64,000 nucleotides of DNA from Caenispirillum bisanense (GCF_039523075.1 NZ_BAAAEP010000025.1:3507-67506); one strand, 5' to 3'; counted from the first letter of the stretch, positions 19,532-28,826 are shown. The notes: generated by a model from the sequence alone, not told the origin. Numbers and translations: made by a program.

Positions 19532-20752
19532 TCAGACGATGCCGGCCTGGCGCAGCCGCTCCACCTCGTCGGCGGCAAGGCCGAGGCCCTGCAGCACCGC
19601 ATCGGTATCCTGGCCAAGCGTCGGCGGCGCGCGGTCGTAGGCGACCGGCGTGGCGGAAAACTTCATCGGGCTCGCCACCAGATCGACGTGGCCGGCGGTC
19701 GGGTGCGGCACGCTGACCTTGAGGCCGCGGTGGATGACCTGCGGATCGGCGAAGACCTGATCGAGGGTGTTGATCGGGCCGCAGGGGACGCCGGCCGCTT
19801 CCAGGCTCTCCAGCCAGAAGGCGGAGGGGCAGGCGCGGATCAGCTCGGCGATTTGCGGCACCAGCTCGTCCCGGTTCTGCACGCGGGCGCGGTTGGTGGC
19901 GTAGCGGGCATCCTGCGCCAGCTCCGGCTGGCCGGCGACGGCGCAGAAGCGGGCGAACTGGCCGTCGTTGCCCACCGCCAGGATGATGTAGCCGTCGGCG
20001 GTCTGGAAGGCCTGGTAGGGGACGATGTTCGGATGGGCGTTGCCCAGCCGCTTCGGCACCATGCCGCCGGCGAGGTAGTTCATCGCCTGGTTGGCAAGGG
20101 TCGCCACCTGCACGTCCAGCAGCGCCATGTCGATGTGCTGGCCCTCGCCGGTGCGCTCCTTGTAGGACAGCGCCGCCAGGATGGCCGAGGTGGCGTACAT
20201 GCCGGTGAAGATGTCGGTGATGGCGACGCCGACCTTCATGGGCTCGGCCCCGGGGGCGCCGTCGGGGGCGCCGGTCAGGCTCATCAGCCCGCCCATGCCC
20301 TGGATCATGAAGTCGTAGCCGGCGCGGTGGGCATACGGCCCGTCCTGGCCGAAGCCGGTGATGGAGCAATAGACCAGCGACGGGTTCACCGCCTTCAGGC
20401 TGGCGTAGTCGAGGCCGTACTTCTTCAGGCCGCCGACCTTGAAGTTCTCGATCACCACATCGGCATCGGCGGCCAGCTTGCGCACCAGCTCCTGCCCCTG
20501 CGGCTGCGTGAAGTCGATGGTGACGGAGCGCTTGCCGCGGTTGGCCGACAGGTAGTAGGCGGCTTCGGCGGTGTCGTTGCCGGCCTCGTCCTTGAGGAAC
20601 GGCGGGCCCCAGCCGCGGGTGTCGTCACCGGCGCCGGGGCGCTCCACCTTGATGACCTCGGCGCCGAGGTCCGCCAGCATCTGCCCGGCCCAGGGCCCCG
20701 CGAGGACGCGGCTCAGGTCGAGGACGCGGACATGGGCAAGCGGGCCGGTCAT
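19532..20752 (-). CDS. CaiB/BaiF family III CoA-transferase (probable glutarate CoA-transferase)
   Basis: A 406-residue class III CoA-transferase. RVLAGPWAGQMLADLGAEVIKVE is the family N-terminus, and the catalytic aspartate is Asp147 (AGYDFMIQG). Its gene lies directly downstream of gcdH, the arrangement of the gcdG genes that activate glutarate to glutaryl-CoA using succinyl-CoA. That substrate is inferred from the neighbourhood, since family members are hard to tell apart by sequence. Confidence 0.85.
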   Translation of the reverse strand: MTGPLAHVRVLDLSRVLAGPWAGQMLADLGAEVIKVERPGAGDDTRGWGPPFLKDEAGNDTAEAAYYLSANRGKRSVTIDFTQPQGQELVRKLAADADVVIENFKVGGLKKYGLDYASLKAVNPSLVYCSITGFGQDGPYAHRAGYDFMIQGMGGLMSLTGAPDGAPGAEPMKVGVAITDIFTGMYATSAILAALSYKERTGEGQHIDMALLDVQVATLANQAMNYLAGGMVPKRLGNAHPNIVPYQAFQTADGYIILAVGNDGQFARFCAVAGQPELAQDARYATNRARVQNRDELVPQIAELIRACPSAFWLESLEAAGVPCGPINTLDQVFADPQVIHRGLKVSVPHPTAGHVDLVASPMKFSATPVAYDRAPPTLGQDTDAVLQGLGLAADEVERLRQAGIV

Positions 20753-20874
20753 GGTGGCGAAGTCTCCTGGCGGCGACAGCGGGAAGGCGTGGATAGGGGA
20801 AACGCGGCGGAACGGCCGTTTGGGAAGCCGGGCAGGGATCGGTCGTCCCGCCGCGTTTCAACAGGCGCTCGGCG

Positions 20875-22053
20875 TCAGCCGAAGGCCTGCAGTCCGGTCT
20901 GGGCGCGGCCCAGGATAAGGGCGTGGACGTCGTGCGTGCCCTCGTAGGTGTTGACGGTTTCCAGGTTGATCATGTGACGGATGACCTGGAACTCCAGGCT
21001 GATGCCGTTGCCGCCGTGCATGTCGCGGGCGACACGGGCGATCTGCAGGGCCTTGCCGCAGTTGTTGCGCTTGATGAGGGAGATCATCTCCGGCGCCCAG
21101 TTGCCGTCGTCGATCAGGCGACCGACGCGCAGGCAGGCCTGCAGGCCGAGGGTGATTTCCGTCTGCATGTCGGCCAGCTTCAGCTGCACCAGCTGGGTGT
21201 GGGCCAGCGGGCGGCCGAACTGCTTGCGGTCGAGCGTGTACTGGCGGGCACGGTGCCAGCAATCCTCCGCGGCGCCCATGGTGCCCCAGGCGATGCCGTA
21301 GCGGGCCTTGTTGAGGCAGCCGAACGGACCGCCGAGACCGCTGGCGCCGGGCAGCAGGTTCTCTTCCGGCACGAAGCACTCGTCCAGCACGATCTCGCCG
21401 GTGATGGAGGCGCGCAGGGAGGCCTTCTGGGTGATCTTCGGCGCCGAGAAGCCCTTGGAGGACGCTTCGACGATGAAGCCCTTGATCTTGCCCTCATGGG
21501 CGTCGGACTTCGCCCACACGATGGCGATGTCGGAGATCGGGCTGTTGGTGATCCACATCTTGGAGCCCGACAGCAGGTAACCGCCGTCGACCTTCTTGGC
21601 GCGGGTCTTCATGCTGCCGGGGTCGGAGCCGGCGTCCGGCTCGGTCAGGCCGAAGCAGCCGATCATCTCGCCGGTGGCCAGCTTCGGCAGGTACTTCTTC
21701 TTCTGCTCTTCGGTGCCGTAGGCATAGATCGGGTGCATGACCAGCGACGACTGCACCGACATGGCGGAGCGGTAGCCGCTGTCCACCCGCTCCACTTCGC
21801 GGGCGATCAGGCCGTAGGCAACGTGGGAGACGCCGGAGCAGCCGTAGTCTTCCGGGATGGTCGGGCCGAGCAGGCCGAGTTCGCCCATCTCGGACATGAT
21901 CTCGCGGTCGAAGCGCTCATCCTCGAAGGCGCTGGTGACGCGCGGCTGCAGCTTTTCCTGGCAATAGGCGCGGGCGCTGTCGCGCACCATGCGCTCTTCG
22001 TCGGTGAGCTGCTGGTCGAGGAGGAACGGGTCTTCCCACGTAAACGGCTTCAT
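20875..22053 (-). CDS. gcdH: Glutaryl-CoA dehydrogenase
   Basis: A 392-residue FAD-dependent acyl-CoA dehydrogenase that oxidises and decarboxylates glutaryl-CoA to crotonyl-CoA in lysine, tryptophan and glutarate breakdown. GCDH hallmarks are IPEDYGCSGVSHVAYGLIAR and EVERVDSGYRSAMSVQSSLV; the catalytic base is Glu371 in TYEGTHD. The frame is open to 22212, but the family start is the ATG at 22053 (MKPFTWEDP). It is transcribed ahead of the CoA-transferase and divergently from a LysR regulator. Confidence 0.93.
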   Translation of the reverse strand: MKPFTWEDPFLLDQQLTDEERMVRDSARAYCQEKLQPRVTSAFEDERFDREIMSEMGELGLLGPTIPEDYGCSGVSHVAYGLIAREVERVDSGYRSAMSVQSSLVMHPIYAYGTEEQKKKYLPKLATGEMIGCFGLTEPDAGSDPGSMKTRAKKVDGGYLLSGSKMWITNSPISDIAIVWAKSDAHEGKIKGFIVEASSKGFSAPKITQKASLRASITGEIVLDECFVPEENLLPGASGLGGPFGCLNKARYGIAWGTMGAAEDCWHRARQYTLDRKQFGRPLAHTQLVQLKLADMQTEITLGLQACLRVGRLIDDGNWAPEMISLIKRNNCGKALQIARVARDMHGGNGISLEFQVIRHMINLETVNTYEGTHDVHALILGRAQTGLQAFG

Positions 22054-22142
22054 GGTTCCGGCTTCTCCGAATGTCGGATGTCTCTTGCAGGTCTGAGGAT
22101 GGCGCGGCGGGGCAGGGGGATCAAAGACGGAGTTGTGATGCA

Positions 22143-22165
22143 AGCCATAGGCAGAAGCTATGGCT
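22143..22165. promoter_or_regulatory. LysR-type operator between gcdH and its divergent regulator
   Basis: An exact inverted repeat, AGCCATAG-N7-CTATGGCT. Its centre contains the LysR T-N11-A pattern (ATAG-N7-CTAT). It lies 89 bases upstream of gcdH and 61 bases upstream of the LysR gene, the usual place for the recognition site of a divergent LysR regulator. Confidence 0.75.
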
Positions 22166-22226
22166 CGATTGCGGGGGTGAAGGAAACGGGATAGGTTTGG
22201 ACCCTCGATCACCTGGGGGGGCGGCC

Positions 22227-23147
22227 ATGGACCTGCGCCAGCTGCGCTATTTCCTCGCCATCTGCGACGATGGTGCCTTCACCCGGGCGGCGGAGCGGCT
22301 GCGGGTGGCGCAGCCCGCCCTGTCGGCGCATGTGAAGGCGCTGGAGGAGGAACTGGGGGTGGAGCTGCTGCTGCGCACCGCCCGCGGCGTGGTGCCGACC
22401 GAGCAGGGGGCCCGGCTGGCCGCCCACGCCCGCCGCATCCTGGCGGAAGTGGAATCGCTGCGCGACGACATCCGCGGCGCCGGCTCGGTGCCGTCGGGGC
22501 CGGTGGCGGTGGGCATCCCGACCTCGCTTGGCATGGTGCTGACGGTGCCGCTGGCGCTGGCGGTGCGGCGGGCGCTGCCGCAGGTCACCCTGCGCATCGC
22601 CGAGGGTCTGTCCGGCCACACCCTGGAATGGCTGCGGGCGGGGCAGCTGGACCTCGCCATCGTGTTCGACGTCGACACCCCCCAGCGCCTGGCCCTGACG
22701 CCGCTGGCGCAGGAAGGACTGTGGGTGATCGGGCCGAAGGACGATCCGCTGCTGACCGCCGCCGGCGCGGCCGGGCTGCCCTTTGCCGAGGCGGCGGGCC
22801 TGCCGCTCATCCTCACCGGCGCCCCCCACGGCCTGCGGCGGGAGGTGGAGCGCACCGCCCGCGAGACCGGCGCACCGCTCAACGTGATCCTGGAACTGGA
22901 CGCGCTGGAGCACATCAAGGCGCTGGTGGAGGGTGGCGCCGGCTATGCCATCCTGTCGCGGCGGGTGGCGGCGCGGGAACTGGACCAGGGCCGGCTGGCC
23001 GGGGCAGCCATCATCGCCCCCACCATCGACCGCACCATCCAGCTCGCCCACCCCTCGGACCGGCCCCTGTCCATCGCGGCCGGGGCGGTGCGCGGCCTGC
23101 TGCTGGACATCGTCGCCGACCTGACGCGGGACGGCCAGTGGCGATAG
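22227..23147 (+). CDS. LysR-family transcriptional regulator (GcdR-like by position)
   Basis: A 306-residue LTTR. The helix-turn-helix is at residues 1-60 (MDLRQLRYFLAICDDGAFT, RVAQPALSAHVKALEEEL), followed by a periplasmic-binding-like effector domain from about residue 90. Sequence style is closest to the Nac/CynR-like subgroup. Divergent placement to gcdH with a shared T-N11-A palindrome suggests control of glutaryl-CoA breakdown, perhaps responding to glutarate. The ATG at 22227 is chosen over the open upstream frame. Confidence 0.85.
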   Translation: MDLRQLRYFLAICDDGAFTRAAERLRVAQPALSAHVKALEEELGVELLLRTARGVVPTEQGARLAAHARRILAEVESLRDDIRGAGSVPSGPVAVGIPTSLGMVLTVPLALAVRRALPQVTLRIAEGLSGHTLEWLRAGQLDLAIVFDVDTPQRLALTPLAQEGLWVIGPKDDPLLTAAGAAGLPFAEAAGLPLILTGAPHGLRREVERTARETGAPLNVILELDALEHIKALVEGGAGYAILSRRVAARELDQGRLAGAAIIAPTIDRTIQLAHPSDRPLSIAAGAVRGLLLDIVADLTRDGQWR

Positions 23148-23484
23148 GGGCGGGGGAGCGGCGGGTGTCGGTGGCTCTGACATCTCGCCTTTCGCGGGAA
23201 AACGCCGCCGCTGCCGTCCGGCGCGCGAGGATGGCGGCCTGAGCGGCCCCTTTTCACGATCTTCGTCGCAGGCAGGCCGCGCCCTTCCGCGCAGGGGGCG
23301 CAGGGGCCAAGGTCGGTCTTGCCCCCAAGGGCGCAGTCGGCGGCTCTGACAGGGTTGGTTCGATGTTTGCGGGAGCATGGCGCAAGTGCCTGCCGCAGCG
23401 CGATTTTCGGCCGTGGCACGGGCCGTGCTGATGGCGGGCGGCGCCCCCTTGCGGCGCTGCTCAACCATGGGAGACGCGCGTGAC
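23148..23484. other. Gene-free stretch between LysR gene and PEP-CTERM gene
   Basis: About 340 bases without a credible gene. It contains two copies of GGCTCTGACA (near 23172 and 23341) on the same strand. The frame of the following gene is open here from 23377, but that part does not look like coding sequence of a secreted protein. It probably holds the promoter of the PEP-CTERM gene. Confidence 0.4.
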
Positions 23485-24207
23485 ATGGGCAGGATGACAA
23501 CTTTTGCGGCGGCCGCCCTGGCCGTGATGGCCGCCGCCGTGACGGCCGCGCCGGCCACCGCCGCCTTCATCGACCCCGGCCGCTACTGCAGCGCCGGGGG
23601 TGCCACCATCGCCCCCGACGACGTCAGCACCGACGTCGGGGCGGGGGTACAGACCGCCTCCGACTGCTACGGCGCCTTTTCGATCAAGGAGGCGAAGACC
23701 GCCCTCGGCGGCAACGGCAATGGGTCGGAGCAGCAGATCCTGCGGGCGCTATGGGGCGACGGGCTGGTGGCGGTCGGCAAATGGGACGGCGCCGACACCG
23801 CCCTGAGCGTGAACCTCGGCGGTCTGATCATCACCGGCATTGCCGCCGACCTTGCCGGCGGCTGGACCATCTCGTGGACCGCTGATCCGACCTCCGTGCT
23901 GCCGGCGCGGCTGACCCTGGCGGTGCTGCTGAAGGCCGGCTCCGCCAATGGCGCCAACGGCACCGCCGATGCCGGCAGCTGGTTGTTCGCCGACCTCTAC
24001 ACCCCCTATGGCTCCACCGGTGCCAGCGGCAGCTTCGCCATCGGCTGGGTCAACGGCGGCGGCCAGGTGCCGGGCCTGTCGCACCTGACCCTGGCGGCGC
24101 TGCTGACGCCGCTGCAGGTGCCGGAGCCGGCTTCGGCGGCGCTGCTGCTGGCGGGGCTGGCGGCGGTGGCGGCGGTGCGGCGGCGGGGACGGCCGTCCCG
24201 CCCGTGA
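23485..24207 (+). CDS. PEP-CTERM sorted exported protein
   Basis: A 240-residue exported protein. A signal peptide (TTFAAAALAVMAAAVTAA, cleavage near ATA-AF) is followed by a Gly/Ala/Thr-rich body with two cysteines (RYCSAGG, SDCYGAF). The C-terminus is a textbook PEP-CTERM signal: VPEPAS, a hydrophobic helix, then RRRGR. Such proteins are processed by exosortase (EpsH/XrtA type) and often go to the surface or exopolysaccharide matrix. No exosortase is in the window. ATG at 23485 is chosen because GGGAGA lies 10 bases upstream. Confidence 0.8.
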   Translation: MGRMTTFAAAALAVMAAAVTAAPATAAFIDPGRYCSAGGATIAPDDVSTDVGAGVQTASDCYGAFSIKEAKTALGGNGNGSEQQILRALWGDGLVAVGKWDGADTALSVNLGGLIITGIAADLAGGWTISWTADPTSVLPARLTLAVLLKAGSANGANGTADAGSWLFADLYTPYGSTGASGSFAIGWVNGGGQVPGLSHLTLAALLTPLQVPEPASAALLLAGLAAVAAVRRRGRPSRP

Positions 24208-24213
24208 ACGGCA

Positions 24214-24243
24214 AGGCCCCGCCGGAGTGCTCCGGCGGGGCCT
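24214..24243. terminator. Strong hairpin between convergent genes
   Basis: A perfect 13-bp stem (24214-24226 with 24231-24243) and a GTGC loop, between the 3' ends of the PEP-CTERM gene and the SpuC-like gene. There is no T tract on either side, so it may end transcription in both directions only weakly or protect 3' ends. Confidence 0.6.
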
Positions 24244-24277
24244 CGTGATGCGGCCGTCGAGAGGGCGGGCTGCTGCG

Positions 24278-25651
24278 TCAGGCCGGGGCGCCGATCTCGT
24301 GGGTGACCGTGTTCAGCGCCTGTTCGAAGCGGTCGAACATCTGGTCGATTTCCACCTCGCTGATGATCAGCGGCGGCGAGAAGGCGATGATGTCGCCGGC
24401 CATGGCGCGCAGGATGACGCCGTTGGCCTGGGCCTGGTTGACCACCCGCGGACCGACTGCCTGCGACGGGTCGAAGTTGGCCTTGGTGGCCTTGTCGGTC
24501 ACCAGCTCCACCGCGCCGATCAGGCCGACGCCGCGCGCCTCGCCCACCAGCGGGTGGTCGGCGAGCGCCTTCAGGCGGGCCTGCATGCGCGGCGCCACCG
24601 CCTGGATGTGGCCGATGATGTCGCGCTCGGCATAGATCTTCAGCGTCTCGTTGGCGACGGCGGCGGCCACCGGATGGGCGCTGTACGTATACCCATGACC
24701 GAAGGAGCCGATCTTGCCGGTTTCGCCGCGGATGCCCTGATAGACCTTCTCGTTGATCAGCACCGCCGAGATGGGCAGGTAGGCCGAGGACAGCGCCTTG
24801 GCCATGGTCATGATGTCCGGCTGCAGGCCGAAGGTTTCCGAGCCGAACATGCTGCCGGTACGGCCGAAGCCGCAGATCACTTCGTCGGCGACGAACAGGA
24901 TGTCGTGCTTCTTCAGGATCGCCTGGATCTTCTCGAAGTAGGTCTTCGGCGGCACGATGACGCCGCCGGCGCCCATCACCGGCTCGGCGAAGAAGGCGGC
25001 GATGGTGTCGGCGCCCTCGCGCTCGATCAGCGCTTCCAGGTCGGCGGCCATGCGGTCGGCGAAGGCTTCCTCGGTCTCGCCGGCCTCACCGTAGCGGTAA
25101 TGGTGCGGGCAGGAGGTGTGCAGGATGCGGTCGATGGGCAGGTCGAAGCTGCGGTGGTTCAGCGGCAGCCCGGTCAGGCTGGCGGCGGCGACGGTGACGC
25201 CGTGGTAGCCGCGCAGGCGGGCGATGATCTTCTTCTTTTCCGGCTTGCCGATGGCATTGTGATAGTACCAGATCATCTTCACGGCGGTGTCGTTGGCTTC
25301 CGACCCGCTGTTGCAGAAGAAGGCCTTCGACATCGGCACCGGCGCCATCTGCACCAGGGTTTCCGACAGGCGGATGCCCGGCTCGTGCGCCTTGTGGTTG
25401 AACATGTGGAAGAACGGCAGCGCCTCCATCTGGCGCTTGGCCGCCTCCACCAGGCGCGGCTCGTTGAAGCCGAGCGAGGTGCACCACAGGCCGGCCATGC
25501 CCTCGATATAGTCCTTGCCGGCGTCGTCGAAGACGCGCACGCCTTCGCCGCGCACGGCGACCATGGGGCCCGACTGCTCGTGGGCGACGGCGTTGGTGTA
25601 GGGGTGCAGCGCGTAGGCGATGTCGGCGTCGCGCAGGCTGTTGGACGTCAT
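24278..25651 (-). CDS. Class III aminotransferase, SpuC-like (putrescine/diamine-pyruvate)
   Basis: A 457-residue PLP enzyme of the omega-aminotransferase group, close in layout to SpuC, which moves an amino group from putrescine (also cadaverine) to pyruvate. Asp256 (VADEVICGFGRTG) holds the PLP ring and Lys285 (MAKALSSAYLP) forms the Schiff base; HGYTYSAHPVAAAVA is a SpuC-type segment. Last gene of the leftward gabD-gabT-spuC run and close to a polyamine importer, which supports the substrate. The ATG at 25651 (MTSNSLRD) is the family start. Confidence 0.85.
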   Translation of the reverse strand: MTSNSLRDADIAYALHPYTNAVAHEQSGPMVAVRGEGVRVFDDAGKDYIEGMAGLWCTSLGFNEPRLVEAAKRQMEALPFFHMFNHKAHEPGIRLSETLVQMAPVPMSKAFFCNSGSEANDTAVKMIWYYHNAIGKPEKKKIIARLRGYHGVTVAAASLTGLPLNHRSFDLPIDRILHTSCPHHYRYGEAGETEEAFADRMAADLEALIEREGADTIAAFFAEPVMGAGGVIVPPKTYFEKIQAILKKHDILFVADEVICGFGRTGSMFGSETFGLQPDIMTMAKALSSAYLPISAVLINEKVYQGIRGETGKIGSFGHGYTYSAHPVAAAVANETLKIYAERDIIGHIQAVAPRMQARLKALADHPLVGEARGVGLIGAVELVTDKATKANFDPSQAVGPRVVNQAQANGVILRAMAGDIIAFSPPLIISEVEIDQMFDRFEQALNTVTHEIGAPA

Positions 25652-25698
25652 GGGCGGACCTCGGAGGGGCTGGCGTGGCGGAACAGGGCTGAAAGATC

Positions 25699-25733
25699 GG
25701 CGGCCCGGCCTCGGGGAGGAAAGCCGGGCCGCC
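25699..25733 (-). terminator. Hairpin between gabT and the SpuC-like gene
   Basis: An 11-bp GC stem (25699-25709 with 25723-25733) and a 13-base loop. On the minus strand it is followed by GATCTTTCAG, a short T run. It may partly terminate or stabilise the gabT message ahead of the downstream gene. Confidence 0.5.
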
Positions 25734-25778
25734 ATCCCTGGGGGAGGGTGCAGGGTTCGTGGATCGCTGCCAAGGGGA

Positions 25779-27071
25779 TCAGGCGGCGGCCGCGAGTTCC
25801 TCCAGGGTCGACTCGATGATGTCCAGGCCCTCGCTGATGAGGGCGTCGGAGGCGGTCAGCGGCACCAGGAAGCGGATGACGTTGCCGCGGGTGCCGCAGG
25901 CCAGCAGGATCAGGCCCTTCTTGGCGACCGCCTGGACCAGCGCCTTGGTCAGGTCGGCGGCCGGGGCGCGGGTGTCGCGGTCGGTGACCAGTTCCATGGC
26001 GATCATGGCGCCCTGGCCGCGGATGTCGCCGATGCAGGACAGGCTGTTCTTCTGCGCCATGGCCTTCAGGCGGTCGGTCATCAGGGTGCCGATGGCGTTG
26101 GCGCGGGCGATGAGGCCTTCTTCCTCGATCACCTCCAGCACCGCCAGACCGGCGGCGCAGGCCAGCGGGCTGCCGGCATAGGTGCCGCCGAGACCGCCCG
26201 GATTGGCGCCGTCCATCACCTCGGCCTTGCCGGTCACGGCGGACAGCGGGAAGCCGCCGGCCAGCGACTTGGCCATGGTCATCAGGTCGGGCTCGATGCC
26301 GGCGTGCTCGATGGCGAACATCTTGCCGGTGCGGGCGAAGCCGGTCTGGATCTCGTCGATGATGAGCAGGATGCCGTGCTCGTCGCAGATCTTGCGCAGG
26401 GCCTGCAGCCATTCCGCCGGGGCGATGTTGAAGCCGCCTTCGCCCTGGACGGGCTCCAGGATCATGGCGGCGACGCGGGCCGGATCAACGTCGGACTTGA
26501 GCAGGGTGTCGAGGTACTTGAGCGAATCTTCCACCGACACGCCGTGGTAGGCGTTGGGGAACGGCGCGTGGAACACTTCCGCCGGCATCGGGCCGAAGCC
26601 GGCCTTGTAGGGGACGACCTTGCCGGTCAGCGCCATGCCCATCATGGTGCGGCCGTGGAAGGCGCCCGAGAAGGCGATGATGGCGGACCGCTTGGTGTAG
26701 GCGCGGGCGATCTTGACCGCGTTCTCCACCGCCTCGGCGCCGGTGGTCAGGAACAGGGTCTTCTTCGGCGTCGGGCCGGGCACCAGGGCGTTCAGCTTCT
26801 CGGCCAGCTGGACGTAGCTCTCGTACGGCGTCACCTGGAAGCAGGTGTGGCTGAACTTGTCGAGCTGGCCGGCGACGGCGGCCCTCACCTTCGGGTGCAT
26901 GTGGCCGGTGTTGAGGACCGCGATGCCGCCGGCGAAGTCGATGTAGCGGTTGCCTTCGACGTCCCAGATCTCGGCGTTCTCGGCGCGCTGGGTGAAGACG
27001 GGCAGCATGGTGGCGACGCCGCGGGGAATGGCGGTCTCGCGCCGGGCGTTCAGCTCCAGGTTAGCAGTCAT
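25779..27071 (-). CDS. gabT: 4-aminobutyrate aminotransferase (possibly also 5-aminovalerate)
   Basis: A 430-residue PLP enzyme that converts GABA and 2-oxoglutarate to succinate semialdehyde and glutamate; close homologues (DavT) use 5-aminovalerate. Asp239 (IIDEIQTGFARTGK) and Lys268 (MAKSLAGGFPLSAV) are the cofactor residues, and GAEAVENAVKIAR and EPVQGEGGF are family signatures. It lies downstream of gabD (74 bases) and upstream of the SpuC-like gene. Confidence 0.93.
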   Translation of the reverse strand: MTANLELNARRETAIPRGVATMLPVFTQRAENAEIWDVEGNRYIDFAGGIAVLNTGHMHPKVRAAVAGQLDKFSHTCFQVTPYESYVQLAEKLNALVPGPTPKKTLFLTTGAEAVENAVKIARAYTKRSAIIAFSGAFHGRTMMGMALTGKVVPYKAGFGPMPAEVFHAPFPNAYHGVSVEDSLKYLDTLLKSDVDPARVAAMILEPVQGEGGFNIAPAEWLQALRKICDEHGILLIIDEIQTGFARTGKMFAIEHAGIEPDLMTMAKSLAGGFPLSAVTGKAEVMDGANPGGLGGTYAGSPLACAAGLAVLEVIEEEGLIARANAIGTLMTDRLKAMAQKNSLSCIGDIRGQGAMIAMELVTDRDTRAPAADLTKALVQAVAKKGLILLACGTRGNVIRFLVPLTASDALISEGLDIIESTLEELAAAA

Positions 27072-27145
27072 TGTAAAGGACTCCGGCTGATAGTCTGTCG
27101 GTTTCGTTTGATGGGGTAGGTAAGAACTCTGCTGGTCTGCCCGGC

Positions 27146-28606
27146 TTACTTGATGCCACCCATGCAGAGGTACTTGATCTCGATGAAGTCATCCATGCCG
27201 TACTTGGAGCCCTCGCGGCCGATGCCGGACTCCTTGATGCCGCCGAAGGGGGCGACTTCGGTGGAGATGATGCCTTCGTTGATGCCGAGGATGCCGTATT
27301 CCAGCGCCTCCGACACGCGCCAGATGCGGCCGATGTCGCGGGCGTAGAAGTAGGCCGCGAGGCCGTACTGGGTGTCGTTGGCCATGCGGATGGCCTCTTC
27401 CTCGGTGTCGAACTTGAACAGCGGCGCGACCGGGCCGAAGATCTCTTCCGAGAACAGCTCCATGTCCTTCGACACGTTGGTCAGGATGGTCGGCTCGTAG
27501 AAATTGCTGCCGGCCTCGTGGCGCTTGCCGCCGATTTCCACCTTGGCGCCCTTGGCGACGGCGTCCTCGACCAGACGCTCCACCTTGGCGATGCCCTTCT
27601 CGTTGATGAGCGGGCCGGTGGTGACGCCTTCCTCGAAGCCGGAGCCGACCTTCATCTTGCGCACGGCTTCGGCCAGCTTGGCGGCGAAGGCGTCGTAGAC
27701 GCTCGACTGCACCAGGATGCGGTTGGCGCAGACGCAGGTCTGGCCGGCGTTGCGGTACTTGGACATCATGGCGCCGGCGACGGCGGCGTCCAGGTCGGCA
27801 TCGTCGAACACGATGAACGGCGCGTTGCCGCCCAGCTCCAGGCTGACCTTCTTCACGGTGCCGGCGCACTGCTGCATGAGCAGCTTGCCGATCTGGGTGG
27901 AGCCGGTGAAGGACAGCTTGCGGACGATGGGGTTGGCGGTCAGTTCGCCGCCCACTTCCTTGGCGTTGGCGGTGGTGACGATGTTGAAGACGCCGGCGGG
28001 GATGCCCGCCCGCTCCGCCAGTTCGGCCAGGGCGAGGGCGGACAGCGGGGTGTCTTCGCCCGGCTTGATCACCACGGTGCAGCCGGCCGCCAGGGCGGGG
28101 GCGCACTTGCGGGTGATCATGGCGTTGGGGAAGTTCCACGGGGTGATGGCGGCCACCACGCCGATGGGCTGCTTCAGCACCAGGATGCGCTTGTCGGCGC
28201 CGTGGCTCGGGATGACGTCGCCGTAGATGCGCTTGCCTTCCTCGGCGAACCACTCGATGAACGAGGCGCCGTAGGCCACTTCACCGCGGGCTTCGGCCAG
28301 CGGCTTGCCCTGTTCGGCGGTCATGATCTTCGCCAGGTCTTCCTGGGCGGCCATGATCAGCTCGAACCACTTGCGCAGGATGGTGGCGCGTTCCTTGGCG
28401 GTCTTGGCGCGCCAGCCGGGCAGGGCGCGGTCGGCGGCTTCGATGGCGCGGCGGGTTTCGGCGGCGCCCATGTCGGGCACCTGCGCCAGCTCCTTGCCGT
28501 CGGCCGGGTTGGTGACGGCGAAGGTCTTGCCGCTGTCGGCGCCGGCCCAGGCGCCATCGATGTAGGCCTTGTCGCGCAGGAGCTTGGCGTCGCTGAGCTG
28601 CACCAT
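27146..28606 (-). CDS. gabD: Succinate/glutarate-semialdehyde dehydrogenase
   Basis: A 486-residue NAD(P)-dependent aldehyde dehydrogenase. Catalytic Cys291 (NAGQTCVCANR) and Glu257 (LELGGNAPF) are present; TPWNFP near 155-160 and FTGSTQIGK near 233-241 bind cofactor. It oxidises succinate semialdehyde to succinate; DavD homologues use glutarate semialdehyde. First gene of the leftward run. The start ATG follows AAGGAGG; the open frame to 28750 is not used. Two candidate PuuR-type sites lie upstream. Confidence 0.93.
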   Translation of the reverse strand: MVQLSDAKLLRDKAYIDGAWAGADSGKTFAVTNPADGKELAQVPDMGAAETRRAIEAADRALPGWRAKTAKERATILRKWFELIMAAQEDLAKIMTAEQGKPLAEARGEVAYGASFIEWFAEEGKRIYGDVIPSHGADKRILVLKQPIGVVAAITPWNFPNAMITRKCAPALAAGCTVVIKPGEDTPLSALALAELAERAGIPAGVFNIVTTANAKEVGGELTANPIVRKLSFTGSTQIGKLLMQQCAGTVKKVSLELGGNAPFIVFDDADLDAAVAGAMMSKYRNAGQTCVCANRILVQSSVYDAFAAKLAEAVRKMKVGSGFEEGVTTGPLINEKGIAKVERLVEDAVAKGAKVEIGGKRHEAGSNFYEPTILTNVSKDMELFSEEIFGPVAPLFKFDTEEEAIRMANDTQYGLAAYFYARDIGRIWRVSEALEYGILGINEGIISTEVAPFGGIKESGIGREGSKYGMDDFIEIKYLCMGGIK

Positions 28607-28703
28607 CGTGAATTGCCTCCTTGGTCTGGTTCGGGGCGGCGGCCGCAGCACCGGCAGGGCGGCCGTATCGCCGTTTCGTGGGCGTGCCGAACAGGCTACC
28701 ACG

Positions 28704-28720
28704 TTTAAAAAAATAGACAA
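28704..28720. promoter_or_regulatory. Candidate PuuR-type operator, copy 1 (gabD side)
   Basis: TTTAAAAAAATAGACAA, 98 bases before the gabD start. It shares TTTAAAA and TAGAC with copy 2 and is one of four such sites in the window. It is strikingly AT-rich in a GC-rich genome and resembles the E. coli PuuR site AAAATATAATGAACA. Confidence 0.65.
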
Positions 28721-28809
28721 CGCATCCGGGGCCGTTCCGTCACGGTCCATTCAGGGAAAATGCCGGGGCTCCACTCACATATTCGGGCTGGTGAACGGCC
28801 GTTCCTCAG

Positions 28810-28826
28810 TTTAAAATATTAGACGA
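28810..28826. promoter_or_regulatory. Candidate PuuR-type operator, copy 2 (puuR side)
   Basis: TTTAAAATATTAGACGA, 26 bases before the start of the PuuR-like regulator, suggesting autoregulation. Its core TTAAAATATTAGACG is identical to copy 4 near the second importer. Confidence 0.7.
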
